Positions 8,141 through 17,444 of a DNA stretch of 64,000 nt are shown in pieces. The DNA comes from CAYNRA01 sp964399465 (GTDB lineage Bacteria > Bacteroidota > Bacteroidia > Cytophagales > Spirosomataceae): positions 1 through 64,000 of the forward strand of contig CAYNRA010000004.1 in assembly GCA_964399465.1 (NCBI GenBank). Direction: 5' to 3'. How positions within the stretch are numbered: position 1 is the stretch's first letter; each line of letters opens with the position of its first letter. The translations under genes and the position numbers were made by a program. The notes under the pieces are model-generated. The model worked only from the letters and a program-made list of their open reading frames with translations. It was not told the DNA's origin and searched no databases.

Positions 8141-9511
8141 ATGAGAAAAAACTTTACATTCCTTCTGGTATTTTTTGTAGCATCTACTTTCACTCGTTTG
8201 CATGCCCAAGAGGTAACATCTGTCGGATACCAAGTAGAAAAGTTGATGAATAAAGGGAACTGGCATGAAGCGAGAAAAACGATTACAAATTTTTATAAAT
8301 CATTGCCAGCATCCGGTTTATCGGAAGAACAAGCAGCTGAAAAAAAAGAAGTGCAACGACTGGAGTTTCGTGTCGATGCAGTGATACGTTTGGAAGAGGC
8401 GAGCTATACCCAACTAAGTAATCAAGCGTCTATAAAAGAGTGTGAAATATATTTGACTACTTATCCTTTTGGAAAATACAGGGTCGAAGTACAGTGGGTA
8501 AGAGCTAAGTTACTCAACACGATTTCTGCATATACTGAATTTATTACGTTGAATCCCTTGAGTACGCTCGCCAACGACGCCCGAACAAAACTCGCTGCAT
8601 TCGAGGATAGTAGTATTGAAAAAGCTAGAAAAAGTAATAGTGTAAGCACATTTCAAGAATATTTGAATGCCTACCCAACAGGAATTTATGCCAAAGAGGC
8701 ACAAGGGAAAATAGTAGAGTTACGAGAAGAAGAGGCATTTAAGCTAGCCCAATCTACAAATACGGTGGCAGCTTACGAGCGTTTTTTAGCGAACTTCCCA
8801 ACAGGGAAGTATGCATTAGATGTACAAAGTACCATTGAAAAAATCTATTTAGAGGCTGGGAATACGTATTTTCTACAGAAAAATTGGTCGTCTGCCGTTG
8901 CGTCTTACCAAACCTTTGTGGATAAATTCCCGTCCTCATCCTCTCGTTCTTTTGTGGAGCAGCGAATAAAAAGTGCCAATCGAAAAATAAGTTTTGCCCC
9001 ACAAAGTATGACTTATCTAAGCTTTGAACGTGATAAGTTAAGTCAAATTGGAGTAGGGATTGGTTCACTGACAGAAAGTGGAGGCGGTTTTTATTACAAA
9101 ATTCGTTTAACGAAAGACATGTTTGGGAGAGGTGGAATATTATATACTGTTGATGGAGATGGATATACGAGTACGTCCACAGAGTCACGCTTAACGGGTG
9201 ATGTGCAGTACAATAACATGGGCATTTTGATGGGTTTCAATTTTAAAATTTATAATCCAGTTTCAGCTTACGTAGGAGGTGGTGTTTTAAATGAAGCACT
9301 TTATTACGAGTCAGATGAATATGATTTTGACACTGGAAGCTACAAAAGAACTGTTTGGTTGAGGTATACGGAAACACAATTAACCAAATTTATTGGTGAG
9401 GCAGGTATCGTTGCCAATGTTCTTCAAAAAGGAATCGCTAAAATGGGGATTACCTATTACGAAAAAGAAGTGTATTTCCATTTTGGGCTCGGTGTAAAAA
9501 TCGGGAAATGA
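8141..9511 (+). CDS. Secreted protein with five TPR-like repeats and a C-terminal beta domain
   Basis: 456 residues; not recognised as a named protein. Signal peptide at 1-22 (hydrophobic core, cleavage after LHA). Residues about 98-280 hold five imperfect repeats of about 40 residues whose core is F/Y-x-x-F/Y-L-x-x-Y/F-P-x-G-x-Y-A-x-x-A/V-Q (YLTTYPFGKY, FITLNPLSTLA, YLNAYPTGIYA, FLANFPTGKYA, FVDKFPSSSS), like the tetratricopeptide repeats of outer-membrane scaffold proteins. Residues about 290-456 are Gly/Tyr-rich with alternating hydrophobic residues and look like a small beta-barrel or beta-sandwich (GGGFYYKIRL, YVGGGVLNE, FHFGLGVKIGK). Likely periplasmic or outer-membrane. It ends at a terminator shared with hemN. 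Confidence 0.8.
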   Translation: MRKNFTFLLVFFVASTFTRLHAQEVTSVGYQVEKLMNKGNWHEARKTITNFYKSLPASGLSEEQAAEKKEVQRLEFRVDAVIRLEEASYTQLSNQASIKECEIYLTTYPFGKYRVEVQWVRAKLLNTISAYTEFITLNPLSTLANDARTKLAAFEDSSIEKARKSNSVSTFQEYLNAYPTGIYAKEAQGKIVELREEEAFKLAQSTNTVAAYERFLANFPTGKYALDVQSTIEKIYLEAGNTYFLQKNWSSAVASYQTFVDKFPSSSSRSFVEQRIKSANRKISFAPQSMTYLSFERDKLSQIGVGIGSLTESGGGFYYKIRLTKDMFGRGGILYTVDGDGYTSTSTESRLTGDVQYNNMGILMGFNFKIYNPVSAYVGGGVLNEALYYESDEYDFDTGSYKRTVWLRYTETQLTKFIGEAGIVANVLQKGIAKMGITYYEKEVYFHFGLGVKIGK

Positions 9512-9527
9512 TAAAAAAGTATTCATC

Positions 9528-9556
9528 AAAAAAGCCTTCGTAAAGAAGGCTTTTTT
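9528..9556. terminator. Bidirectional terminator between the repeat protein gene and hemN
   Basis: AAAAAAGCCTTC gtaaa GAAGGCTTTTTT: perfect stem with A-run and T-run, usable from both strands. Confidence 0.9.
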
Positions 9557-9570
9557 GTGGACTTTCCGGT

Positions 9571-10947
9571 TTAAATTGTAGCGGAGAAAAGCTTTTCAGT
9601 TTTTGTATTTTGATGCAACGTAGGGTCAAAAACCATGCAGATATTACGTATAAATGGTTTTCCATTTTCTGTCACGCGGACAAATCCATTGAATTGCTCT
9701 AAAATCCCATCGTTTTGCATGTCTTCCAAGGCAAGTTCAATACGTTCTTTTTCTGTTTCTTCCCAATCGACTGCGTGCCAATTGGTTTTCCATTGACACA
9801 TAATATCCAAAATTATTTTTCTAATTTGACTCTCTTTTTCTGTGTGAATATGGCCTTTGCTCCACGGAAATTCCCCCATTTGTACTTGTTGAATGTACAA
9901 ATCAATGTCTTTGGTATTCTGCACAAAACCTGTCCAGGCATCACCAATAGACGATGCTCCTAGACTAATCATCACCTTGGCTTGGCTCGTTGTATAACCC
10001 ATAAAATTACGGTGAAGTGTTCCGTTTTTACTTGCTTGAAGCATGGGATCATCTGTCAATGCAAAATGATCCATACCAATTTCTTGGTATCCTGCTTCTT
10101 CGAAAAGTGCGAGTCCAATATCATACAAATGTCTTTTTTCTTTTCCAATCGGAATATCCGCCTCCTGAAAACCGCGTTGTCCTGTTCCTTTGAGCCACGG
10201 AACATGCGCATAGCTATAAAAAGAAAGTCTATCCGGTGCCAACGTCAAGGTACGTTCAATTGTTTTTTGGATACCTGCTGGAGTTTGGAATGGCAGCCCG
10301 AATACAAGATCATGGCTGATGGATGAATACCCAATACGCCGTGCCATTTCAGTGACTTCCTTTACTTTTTCAAAAGGTTGGATGCGATGAATCGCCTTCT
10401 GTACAGTCTCATCGTAATCTTGAACGCCAAAACTAACACGCCGAAAACCTGCTTCGTAGAATGTAGCTAAATGTGCTTCTGTTGTGTTCATTGGGTGACC
10501 TTCCCAGCTGTATTCCGTGGAACCATGTGTCAAAATACCCTCTTTTGACAAAGCAAAAATGCCAGCCAATAGTCGTTTTATTTGGTCAGGATGAAAGAAA
10601 CTAGGTGTTCCACCCCCGATATGTAACTCTTTGATAGTCGGTTTTTCACCCAAAAGTTGCACATAGTGAGCCCATTCCAAGAGAAGTGCATCTATGTAAA
10701 CTTCTTCAACAGCATGGTTTTTGGTGATACGTTTGTGACAAGCACAGAACGTACAGAGACTTTCACAATATGGAAGATGAATATATACAGCAATGCCGTT
10801 TTGCTTTTCTTTGGCAAAAGTTGAAAGTAAACGGGATTGGTATTTTTGGGAAGTAAATTGTTCGTTTTGCCAAAAGGGAACTGTCGGATAGCTTGTGTAA
10901 CGAGGTCCGGCGGTGGTATATTTCTGGAATAGTTGCGACGCATTCAT
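9571..10947 (-). CDS. hemN: Oxygen-independent coproporphyrinogen III oxidase (radical SAM)
   Basis: 458 residues, normal for bacterial HemN. Decarboxylates coproporphyrinogen III to protoporphyrinogen IX without oxygen, in the cytoplasm. Seen: the CxxxCxxCxC cluster motif (C61, C65, C68, C70, in HLPYCESLCTFCAC), GGGTPSFF as the SAM-binding GGxTP-type motif, the GVQDYDETVQKAIHRIQ block, and the HemN C-terminal winged-helix-like domain. The start MNASQLFQKY fits the family. It is divergent from aroQ; hemJ, the next haem step, lies two genes away on the other strand. No FNR-like site was seen in the 95-base divergent region. Confidence 0.96.
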   Translation of the reverse strand: MNASQLFQKYTTAGPRYTSYPTVPFWQNEQFTSQKYQSRLLSTFAKEKQNGIAVYIHLPYCESLCTFCACHKRITKNHAVEEVYIDALLLEWAHYVQLLGEKPTIKELHIGGGTPSFFHPDQIKRLLAGIFALSKEGILTHGSTEYSWEGHPMNTTEAHLATFYEAGFRRVSFGVQDYDETVQKAIHRIQPFEKVKEVTEMARRIGYSSISHDLVFGLPFQTPAGIQKTIERTLTLAPDRLSFYSYAHVPWLKGTGQRGFQEADIPIGKEKRHLYDIGLALFEEAGYQEIGMDHFALTDDPMLQASKNGTLHRNFMGYTTSQAKVMISLGASSIGDAWTGFVQNTKDIDLYIQQVQMGEFPWSKGHIHTEKESQIRKIILDIMCQWKTNWHAVDWEETEKERIELALEDMQNDGILEQFNGFVRVTENGKPFIRNICMVFDPTLHQNTKTEKLFSATI

Positions 10948-10958
10948 AGGGATTCACT

Positions 10959-10966
10959 TATATTTG
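10959..10966 (+). promoter_or_regulatory. Candidate -7 element for aroQ-hemJ
   Basis: TATATTTG, a perfect TAnnTTTG, 76 bases before aroQ, with GTTG 23 bases upstream inside hemN. Spacing is at the long limit. Confidence 0.3.
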
Positions 10967-11042
10967 TGGCGAAACTACTGGTTTTGAAACGCTCATTTTA
11001 TGCGTTTGGTCATACAACAAACTGACTCACATAGGTAATTTT

Positions 11043-11462
11043 ATGAAAAAAATACTTGTTCTGAATGGCCCAAATCTCAATTTATTAGGCAAAAGAGAGC
11101 CAACGATTTATGGGAATCAAACATTTGAAGACTATTTTAAATCTTTGCAAGAAGAATTTAAAGAAGTTTCTTTGTTCTATTTTCAATCCAACCACGAAGG
11201 AGCTCTTATTGACAAAATTCACGAAGTAGGCTTCGATTTTGACGGCATCGTCATCAATGCGGGTGCTTATACGCATACATCCATTGCCTTAGCAGACGCG
11301 CTTTCTGCCGTAACTACGCCAGCCGTAGAAGTTCATATTTCCAATATCCATGCACGTGAGGCATTTCGTCATCACAGTCACCTGACGCGAGTTTGCAAAG
11401 GAATGATTTGTGGGCTTGGGCTGAAAGGGTATCAGTTGGCTATTCGGTATTTTTTGAATTAA
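11043..11462 (+). CDS. aroQ: 3-dehydroquinate dehydratase, type II
   Basis: 139 residues, standard for the small type II enzyme, which forms a dodecamer and dehydrates 3-dehydroquinate to 3-dehydroshikimate in the shikimate pathway. Seen: GPNLNLLGKREPTIYG with the catalytic Tyr23 on the flexible lid, the INAGAYTHTSIALADAL substrate loop, and EVHISNIHAREAFRHHS carrying the catalytic His. Followed after 21 bases by hemJ, so the two are probably co-transcribed although the pathways differ. Confidence 0.97.
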   Translation: MKKILVLNGPNLNLLGKREPTIYGNQTFEDYFKSLQEEFKEVSLFYFQSNHEGALIDKIHEVGFDFDGIVINAGAYTHTSIALADALSAVTTPAVEVHISNIHAREAFRHHSHLTRVCKGMICGLGLKGYQLAIRYFLN

Positions 11463-11483
11463 TTATCTGTTAATCAATAAGAT

Positions 11484-12032
11484 ATGTATCAATTTTATTC
11501 GTATTTCAAAGCTTTTCATATCATCGGTTTTGTGACGTGGTTTGCAGGCTTGTTCTATCTAGTTCGGATGTTCGTGTATTTTGCAGAGGTTGATACCAAG
11601 CCCAAAGAGTTGCAAGAAGATTGGAAAAAACAATTTACGCTCATGCAGCGCCGTGTGTATCACATCATAAGTACGCCGGCAATGGTTTTTACTTGGACAT
11701 TCGGGTTGCTGATGTTGGCGACGAATCCGGCGATTCTGATACAAACATGGATACAGGTAAAATTAGTACTTCTCTTGATTTTGGTAGCGTATCATTTCTA
11801 TTGCAAGCAAATTATCGGGAAACAAGAAAGAGGAGAAACAGTCTTCAATTCGTTTCAGTTTCGGTTATTGAACGAGTTCCCTACGCTGTTTTTGGTCGCT
11901 ATTGTCCTTTTAGCCGTATTGAGGGATTTTCTTGATTTTCTTGCTCTTTTCGGAGGAATCCTAGTATTTGGTGTAACGCTGTTCTTCTTTGCAAAAGCAT
12001 ACAAAAAACGGAGAGAGCAAAAAGGGGAGTGA
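11484..12032 (+). CDS. hemJ: Protoporphyrinogen IX oxidase HemJ
   Basis: 182 residues with four membrane helices. Starts YSYFKAFHIIGFVTWFAGLFYLVRMFVY, the HemJ signature with a conserved His (H12), then MQRRVYHIISTPAM and WIQVKLVLLLILVAYHFYCK, also typical. HemJ oxidises protoporphyrinogen IX to protoporphyrin IX at the inner membrane and is the usual enzyme for this step in bacteria lacking HemG and HemY. It works directly downstream of HemN, encoded divergently nearby. C-terminal tail is Lys/Arg-rich. Confidence 0.93.
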   Translation: MYQFYSYFKAFHIIGFVTWFAGLFYLVRMFVYFAEVDTKPKELQEDWKKQFTLMQRRVYHIISTPAMVFTWTFGLLMLATNPAILIQTWIQVKLVLLLILVAYHFYCKQIIGKQERGETVFNSFQFRLLNEFPTLFLVAIVLLAVLRDFLDFLALFGGILVFGVTLFFFAKAYKKRREQKGE

Positions 12033-12123
12033 CGGGATGAAAAATAGAGAGTATCTTTATTCTTTGATAAAATATACATCCAATTAGCTTTCTCATATTC
12101 CTAACTTTAATCATTGATTCCCC

Positions 12124-12705
12124 ATGTCCTCACATCCCCCCTTATCCGTTCTTGAAGCTACAGATATGCAAACCATGCTTACCCGTATTCAAAAGCAAGA
12201 CTGGAATGGAGCGCACGAAATCGCCCAAAGCCAAGAAGGTGTTTGGGCCTACGATCGCTTGCACGCTTTTCTTCATCGCCTCGAAGGAGATACCGCCAAT
12301 GCAGCCTACTGGTATCGCCGCTGTGGATTATCTATTTCGAATGTTTCTGCAAACGAAGAAATCCAATTCCTTTTACAATGGGTGAAACCATTTCTTTTAA
12401 CCGATAAAAAACTCCTACACGTCGCCCAACATACGGACTGGAAACAACAAGAAGAGGCAGATTTCTTTATCCCGGAGTCCCTCGAATTGGAAGGTTTCAT
12501 TCATTTATGTACTCCCTCGCAACTTTCTGGTGTCTTGGAACGCTATTATGCAGGCAGAACGGATTTGTATATTTTACACATTGAACCACAAACGCTTATG
12601 CCTCATCTCAAATTTGAAAAAGGGCCAACCGGTGATTTCTTCCCGCATTTCTTTGCCAAATTACCTAAAAGTGCCATCTCACTCCTAGAAGACCTGTCTT
12701 TGTAA
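12124..12705 (+). CDS. DUF952-domain protein with an extra N-terminal domain
   Basis: 193 residues, no signal peptide. Residues about 98-188 match the DUF952 family: a start like LLHVAQHTDWKQ, then ELEGFIHLCTPSQLSGV, YILHIEPQ and FEKGPTGDFFPHFFAKLP. DUF952 proteins are usually about 100-115 residues alone. Residues about 15-90 form a second, helical domain (WNGAHEIAQSQEGVWAYDRLHAFLHRLEGD then AAYWYRRCG) seen in small bacterial proteins of unknown role; Tyr, Arg, His and Trp are concentrated there. So this is a fusion of two uncharacterised domains. No function is assigned. Confidence 0.8.
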   Translation: MSSHPPLSVLEATDMQTMLTRIQKQDWNGAHEIAQSQEGVWAYDRLHAFLHRLEGDTANAAYWYRRCGLSISNVSANEEIQFLLQWVKPFLLTDKKLLHVAQHTDWKQQEEADFFIPESLELEGFIHLCTPSQLSGVLERYYAGRTDLYILHIEPQTLMPHLKFEKGPTGDFFPHFFAKLPKSAISLLEDLSL

Positions 12706-12791
12706 CCTTTTTTTTAATGTATTTTATAAAAATTGGATTATACAAAATTATATTTGGATAATTAGATGTTTTACTGTGTGAAATGTGCTCA

Positions 12792-12825
12792 TTTGGATAG
12801 ATTGGTGCTATAATTTGTATATTTG
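12792..12825 (+). promoter_or_regulatory. Promoter of ppc
   Basis: TTTG (12792-12795), 22 bases, TATATTTG (12818-12825). Transcription would start near 12832, about 22 bases before the ATG at 12854. This also shows that the in-frame ATG at 12785 cannot be the start. Confidence 0.55.
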
Positions 12826-12853
12826 TTCTCTTTTGAATCCAAAAACTGCTCGT

Positions 12854-15412
12854 ATGCTTACTCCAACCCAAGAGACGCTTTTTACGCAAGAAGTACACAA
12901 TAAGTACTTGGTCTTTAACACACTTTTCTCTCGTTTGCCTTACGATAAAATGACGAAAATAGGTCAGTTAATGCCTTTTCTTCAAGACAATGCCCAGCAA
13001 GGTTTTGAGGAAAGCTTGCAGCCCAAAGAAATCATCGAACAATTTTTCGAACGTTATACGCGCATTCGTACAGAAAAAGAAAAAGTGGAACTTCTCTTTC
13101 GCTTTATTACGTACATCGAGCGCCAAGTTGTTCTTTTTGATAGTGTAGAGGACGCCGCTTTTGAGAAACTGAATGCCACAAACCTGAACGGGACACTTAA
13201 TTCGCTGATTTCACTCGCTAAACAAGAAAATAAACGAGAGGCAGTCAAAGAAAAATTGCGAAATTTTAAGGTACGAATGGTCTTTACTGCTCATCCAACG
13301 CAGTTTTATCCAAATAGTGTTTTGCGTATCATTCAAGATCTTGAGGCGTGCATTAAAAAAAATGACATCAATGCCATTGATTTACTCTTGCAGCAGCTGG
13401 GAAAAACGCCGTTCATTAATCAAGAACAACCGACTCCTGTAGAAGAAGCCCAAAGTATTATTTTTTACTTGCGACATGTCTATTACGAAGCACTCGGTCT
13501 CTTACATGAACGCATTTATAACGATTTGTTGGATGGAGAAGACGAAGAGTTTCGGCCTATCATTGAACTAGGCTTCTGGCCAGGTGGCGACCGTGACGGC
13601 AACCCGTTTGTTACGTCAGAAATCACGAAAAGGGTTGCGCAAGAACTACGAATTGCCGTTCTAAAATGCTACTACAATCATTTCAAAGATATTCGAAGAC
13701 GTTTTACCTTCAAGGGAATTATTCCTTTATTAGATAAAATCAACGCACGTATTTATACCAATATGTTTGGCCTAAATGCCGATTTAACCGCTGAAGAACT
13801 CCTTAGTTCCCTACAAGTGGTACGCGAAAAAATGGTAAAAGAGCATAATTCTATGTTCATCGGAGAGCTAGATCGCTTTATTCGTCGCGTTAAATTATTC
13901 GGAATGCACTTTGCTAGTTTGGATATTCGGCAAGATAGTAGCATCCATGAGCGCGTGATGTCTGCGGTCGTAGCCAAGTATTTTCCTGATTTGGCAGCGT
14001 ATGAAACCTGGAGCTTGGAACAAAAAAATACATTTTTACAAGATGCTCAATGCGTAGTGAATCCGGATGATTTCGAAGATGCCTTGATCAAAGATACCTT
14101 TTTGACGATTCAGGCAATCGGACAAATTCAGGAGAAAAACGGACAAAAAGCGTGTCATCGTTACATTATTTCCAATGCCTCAACAACTGCAACGGTGTTG
14201 GAAGTCCTCGCGTTGTTCCGTTTTAGTGGCTTTTCTCCAGAGCAATGTGCCGTCGATATTGTTCCTCTTTTTGAAACCATTGAGGGGCTAGATGCTGGGC
14301 CAAAAACCATGTTTGAACTTTATAATTTGCCTTATTATCAAAAACATTTAGTGCGTCGTACAAAAAATCAAACCATCATGCTTGGTTTCTCCGACGGCAC
14401 AAAGGATGGGGGCTATATCAAGGCAAATTGGGAAATATTCAAGGCAAAAGAGAAACTGACGTATGTTTCAGAAGTAAACGGAATCCATGTCTTGTTTTTC
14501 GATGGTCGTGGTGGTCCACCTGCACGTGGAGGTGGAAAAACGCATCAGTTTTATGCTTCTCAAGGGCCGACGATTGCAAACAACGAAATCCAAATTACTA
14601 TCCAAGGGCAAACGATTTCTTCGATGTATGGTTCGCTGAGTCAAGCCGTCTTTCATTTTGAGCAGTTGCTTTCAGCCGGAGTCAGTAACGATGTCTTTAC
14701 AAATGAAAAAGCAAAATTATCTGATAAAGAGAAGGCATTAATTGAAGAACTTGCTGAAATTGGTGGGCAAAAATACTTATCGCTGAAACAAAATCCGGTT
14801 TTTGTTTCGTATCTCGAAAATAAAAGTCCGCTCAAATACTACGGTAAGACGAAAATTGGTTCACGCCCAACCAAAAGAGCAGCAAGTGCACAGTTGAAGT
14901 TGACCGATTTACGTGCCATCCCGTTTGTAGGTTCTTGGAGTCAATTGAAACAAAATATTCCTGGATTTTATGGTTTTGGTACTGCTTTGCAAACAAAAAT
15001 AAACGAAGGAAAACTCACACAACTGCAAAATCTATATCATAACTCTTTGTATTTCAAGACATTGATGCAGAATAGTATGATGGCATTGCAAAAATCGTAT
15101 TTTGCTTTGACTTCCTATATGAAAAAAGATGCCGTTTATGGAGAATTTTGGCAAATGTTATTTGAGGAATACGAAACGTCTGTCCGAACGATGTTGCTGG
15201 TGTCTGGTCAATCCCAATTGATGGAAAGTGATCCCATTAACATGCTTTCCGTCAAATACCGCGAGTCTATTATCCTTCCACTTTTGGCTATTCAGCAGTA
15301 TGCGCTGCAACGCGTAGAAGAAGCGAAAACGGATGAAGAACGAGTTATTTTTGAGAAGATGGTCACTCGCTCGCTTTTCGGAAATATCAACGCAAGTCGA
15401 AATTCAGCCTAA
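12854..15412 (+). CDS. ppc: Phosphoenolpyruvate carboxylase
   Basis: 852 residues from the ATG at 12854. Carboxylates PEP to oxaloacetate with bicarbonate, feeding the TCA cycle. Seen: VFTAHPTQF with the catalytic His (H147), the GFWPGGDRDGNPFVT block, the mobile loop FFDGRGGPPARGGGKTHQF and the QGQTISSMYGS segment; length fits the family (about 850-930). Homologues begin close to MLTPTQETLF; a longer in-frame start at 12785 would add 23 residues and would lie upstream of the predicted promoter. Stands alone, with a bidirectional terminator shared with argS. Confidence 0.96.
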   Translation: MLTPTQETLFTQEVHNKYLVFNTLFSRLPYDKMTKIGQLMPFLQDNAQQGFEESLQPKEIIEQFFERYTRIRTEKEKVELLFRFITYIERQVVLFDSVEDAAFEKLNATNLNGTLNSLISLAKQENKREAVKEKLRNFKVRMVFTAHPTQFYPNSVLRIIQDLEACIKKNDINAIDLLLQQLGKTPFINQEQPTPVEEAQSIIFYLRHVYYEALGLLHERIYNDLLDGEDEEFRPIIELGFWPGGDRDGNPFVTSEITKRVAQELRIAVLKCYYNHFKDIRRRFTFKGIIPLLDKINARIYTNMFGLNADLTAEELLSSLQVVREKMVKEHNSMFIGELDRFIRRVKLFGMHFASLDIRQDSSIHERVMSAVVAKYFPDLAAYETWSLEQKNTFLQDAQCVVNPDDFEDALIKDTFLTIQAIGQIQEKNGQKACHRYIISNASTTATVLEVLALFRFSGFSPEQCAVDIVPLFETIEGLDAGPKTMFELYNLPYYQKHLVRRTKNQTIMLGFSDGTKDGGYIKANWEIFKAKEKLTYVSEVNGIHVLFFDGRGGPPARGGGKTHQFYASQGPTIANNEIQITIQGQTISSMYGSLSQAVFHFEQLLSAGVSNDVFTNEKAKLSDKEKALIEELAEIGGQKYLSLKQNPVFVSYLENKSPLKYYGKTKIGSRPTKRAASAQLKLTDLRAIPFVGSWSQLKQNIPGFYGFGTALQTKINEGKLTQLQNLYHNSLYFKTLMQNSMMALQKSYFALTSYMKKDAVYGEFWQMLFEEYETSVRTMLLVSGQSQLMESDPINMLSVKYRESIILPLLAIQQYALQRVEEAKTDEERVIFEKMVTRSLFGNINASRNSA

Positions 15413-15445
15413 TTTAATAGAATAAAAATTAGCAAATTTATAAAT

Positions 15446-15482
15446 AAAAATGCCTGTAAATGATTCATTTACAGGCATTTTC
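15446..15482. terminator. Bidirectional terminator between ppc and argS
   Basis: AAAATGCCTGTAAATGA / TCATTTACAGGCATTTT: 17-bp stem, A-run and T-run on both sides. Confidence 0.9.
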
Positions 15483-15501
15483 TTAACTAAGTAGGCTTGG
15501 A

Positions 15502-17277
15502 TTACATTCTTTCAGGAACATCTATTCCTAAGAGATTCATGCCATTTTTTATGGTTTTGGCCACTTCTGCAATGAGGGCAAGTCGGAAGCCACGAATGTC
15601 TGCATCAGGTTCATTCAAAACCGTACATTCTGCATAAAAGGAATTGAAATTTTTAGCCAAATCGTAGGTGTAATTTGCCACGACAGACGGCGCGTATTCG
15701 TTGGCAGCTTTCTGAATTTGCTGTGGGTAATCGGCAAGTAACTGAATCAATGTAACTTCACTTGGGTGCAAAGCCAGTACCGGAATAGTCGATGAAAGTG
15801 CAATGGATTGGCTTTGCGCTTTTCTCAAAATGGATTGGATACGTGCGTGCGTATATTGAATGAATGGGCCTGTATTTCCTTGAAAATCAATGGATTCCTG
15901 TGGATTAAACAACATTCTTTTCTTCGGCTCGACTTTCAATAAGAAATATTTCAAAGCGCCAAGAGCCAACATCTGAAATAAGTTTTGCGCTTCTTCTTCC
16001 GTAAAATCATCAATTTTACCCCGTTCTTTGGTTGTTTCAGCGGCGGTATCAATCATCTCTTGTACTAAGTCATCAGCATCTACGACTGTTCCCTCACGTG
16101 ATTTCATTTTACCCGTCGGGAGGTCAACCATACCGTAAGACAAATGATAACAGCCGTTAGCATAGCTACGTCCTAATTTTTTCATGATGGCGAAAAGGAC
16201 TTGGAAATGATAATCCTGTTCATTCCCGACTACCCAAATCGAACGATTATTCTGGAAATCTTGGAATTTCAAATCCGTTGTTCCTAAATCTTGGGTAATA
16301 TACACCGATGTGCCGTCTCCGCGAAGCACCAATTTATGGTCTAATCCTTCGTCTGAAAGGTCAATCCACACACTTTTATCTTCTTTTTGATAAAAGACAC
16401 CTTTAGCTAAACCTTCTTCTACAACTTCTTTGCCAAGAAGATACGTGTTTGACTCATAGTAAGTTGTATCGAAGTCAACGCCAATTTTTGTATAAGTTGC
16501 TTGGAATCCCTCGTAAACCCAATTATTCATTTGTGCCCAAAGTGCCATGACTTCTGCGTCACCTTGTTCCCAACGAACCAGTAATTGTTGAGCTTCGATA
16601 AGAATGGGCGCATTTTTCTTCGCTTGCTCTTCGGTTTGTCCTTCGGCTACTAATTGCGCAATTTCTTCCTTATATACTTTGTCAAAAATAACGTAATATT
16701 TGCCTGCTAGGTGGTCTCCTTTTAAGCCGCTTGATTGCGGCGTTTCGAGATTTCCGAAACGTTGATAGGCAATCATGGATTTACAAATATGAATGCCACG
16801 GTCATTAACTAAACACGCTTTGACGACATCATATCCATTGGCTTTCAAGATACGCGCAATGGAATTTCCTAAGAAGTTATTGCGCAAATGCCCCAAATGC
16901 AAGGGTTTATTGGTATTTGGGGACGAGTATTCTACCATAACCGACTCGTTTTTCGGCGCGAGTTGACCATTAAATTCTGATTGAAGAAGGTGATTAAACG
17001 TATCAATCCAAACAGAATCAGCTAATTCGATATTCAAAAAACCTTGAACGACATTGAAACCCGTGACTTGTTCGTCGTTTGCTACAAGATATGTTCCTAT
17101 TTGCTCGCCAAGTTCGGCAGGTGATTTTTTCAAAAGTTTGACAAGTGGGAAAACCACAAACGTAAATGCGCCCGCGAAGTCCTTTCGAGTGGTTTGCAGG
17201 GTGACTTCCATAGACTGGTCGTATAAATCAAGAAGTGCTTGTGAAATACGCGCCGAAAGCTGAGATTCAATGTTCAT
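15502..17277 (-). CDS. argS: Arginyl-tRNA synthetase
   Basis: 591 residues, normal for class I ArgRS. Attaches arginine to tRNA(Arg). Seen: an N-terminal Add-1 domain for tRNA binding, the HIGH motif as HLGH (residues 127-130, in NTNKPLHLGHLRNN), the KMSKS-like loop as GKMKSREGTV, and the C-terminal DALR anticodon-binding domain with the YAECTVLNEPDADIR segment. Divergent from the YicC-family gene, about 170 bases between starts. Confidence 0.97.
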   Translation of the reverse strand: MNIESQLSARISQALLDLYDQSMEVTLQTTRKDFAGAFTFVVFPLVKLLKKSPAELGEQIGTYLVANDEQVTGFNVVQGFLNIELADSVWIDTFNHLLQSEFNGQLAPKNESVMVEYSSPNTNKPLHLGHLRNNFLGNSIARILKANGYDVVKACLVNDRGIHICKSMIAYQRFGNLETPQSSGLKGDHLAGKYYVIFDKVYKEEIAQLVAEGQTEEQAKKNAPILIEAQQLLVRWEQGDAEVMALWAQMNNWVYEGFQATYTKIGVDFDTTYYESNTYLLGKEVVEEGLAKGVFYQKEDKSVWIDLSDEGLDHKLVLRGDGTSVYITQDLGTTDLKFQDFQNNRSIWVVGNEQDYHFQVLFAIMKKLGRSYANGCYHLSYGMVDLPTGKMKSREGTVVDADDLVQEMIDTAAETTKERGKIDDFTEEEAQNLFQMLALGALKYFLLKVEPKKRMLFNPQESIDFQGNTGPFIQYTHARIQSILRKAQSQSIALSSTIPVLALHPSEVTLIQLLADYPQQIQKAANEYAPSVVANYTYDLAKNFNSFYAECTVLNEPDADIRGFRLALIAEVAKTIKNGMNLLGIDVPERM

Positions 17278-17381
17278 AAAGCTGTTTTTTTCAGGATAAA
17301 TGAAGTGCGATGAGCCAATTTATTCCTTCTGTTGAAAATTTAGATGTGCAAAAATAATTAAAAACCGCCACTAAAATTAGC

Positions 17382-17389
17382 TATCTTTG
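17382..17389 (+). promoter_or_regulatory. Candidate -7 element of the yicC-family gene
   Basis: TATCTTTG, a perfect TAnnTTTG, 55 bases before the ATG. No clear TTTG lies 17-23 bases upstream. Confidence 0.4.
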
Positions 17390-17444
17390 AAAGTTCACGG
17401 GTAAGCTCGTGTTCGTTTTGTTTCACTGTAGAAATTCTTTCGAT

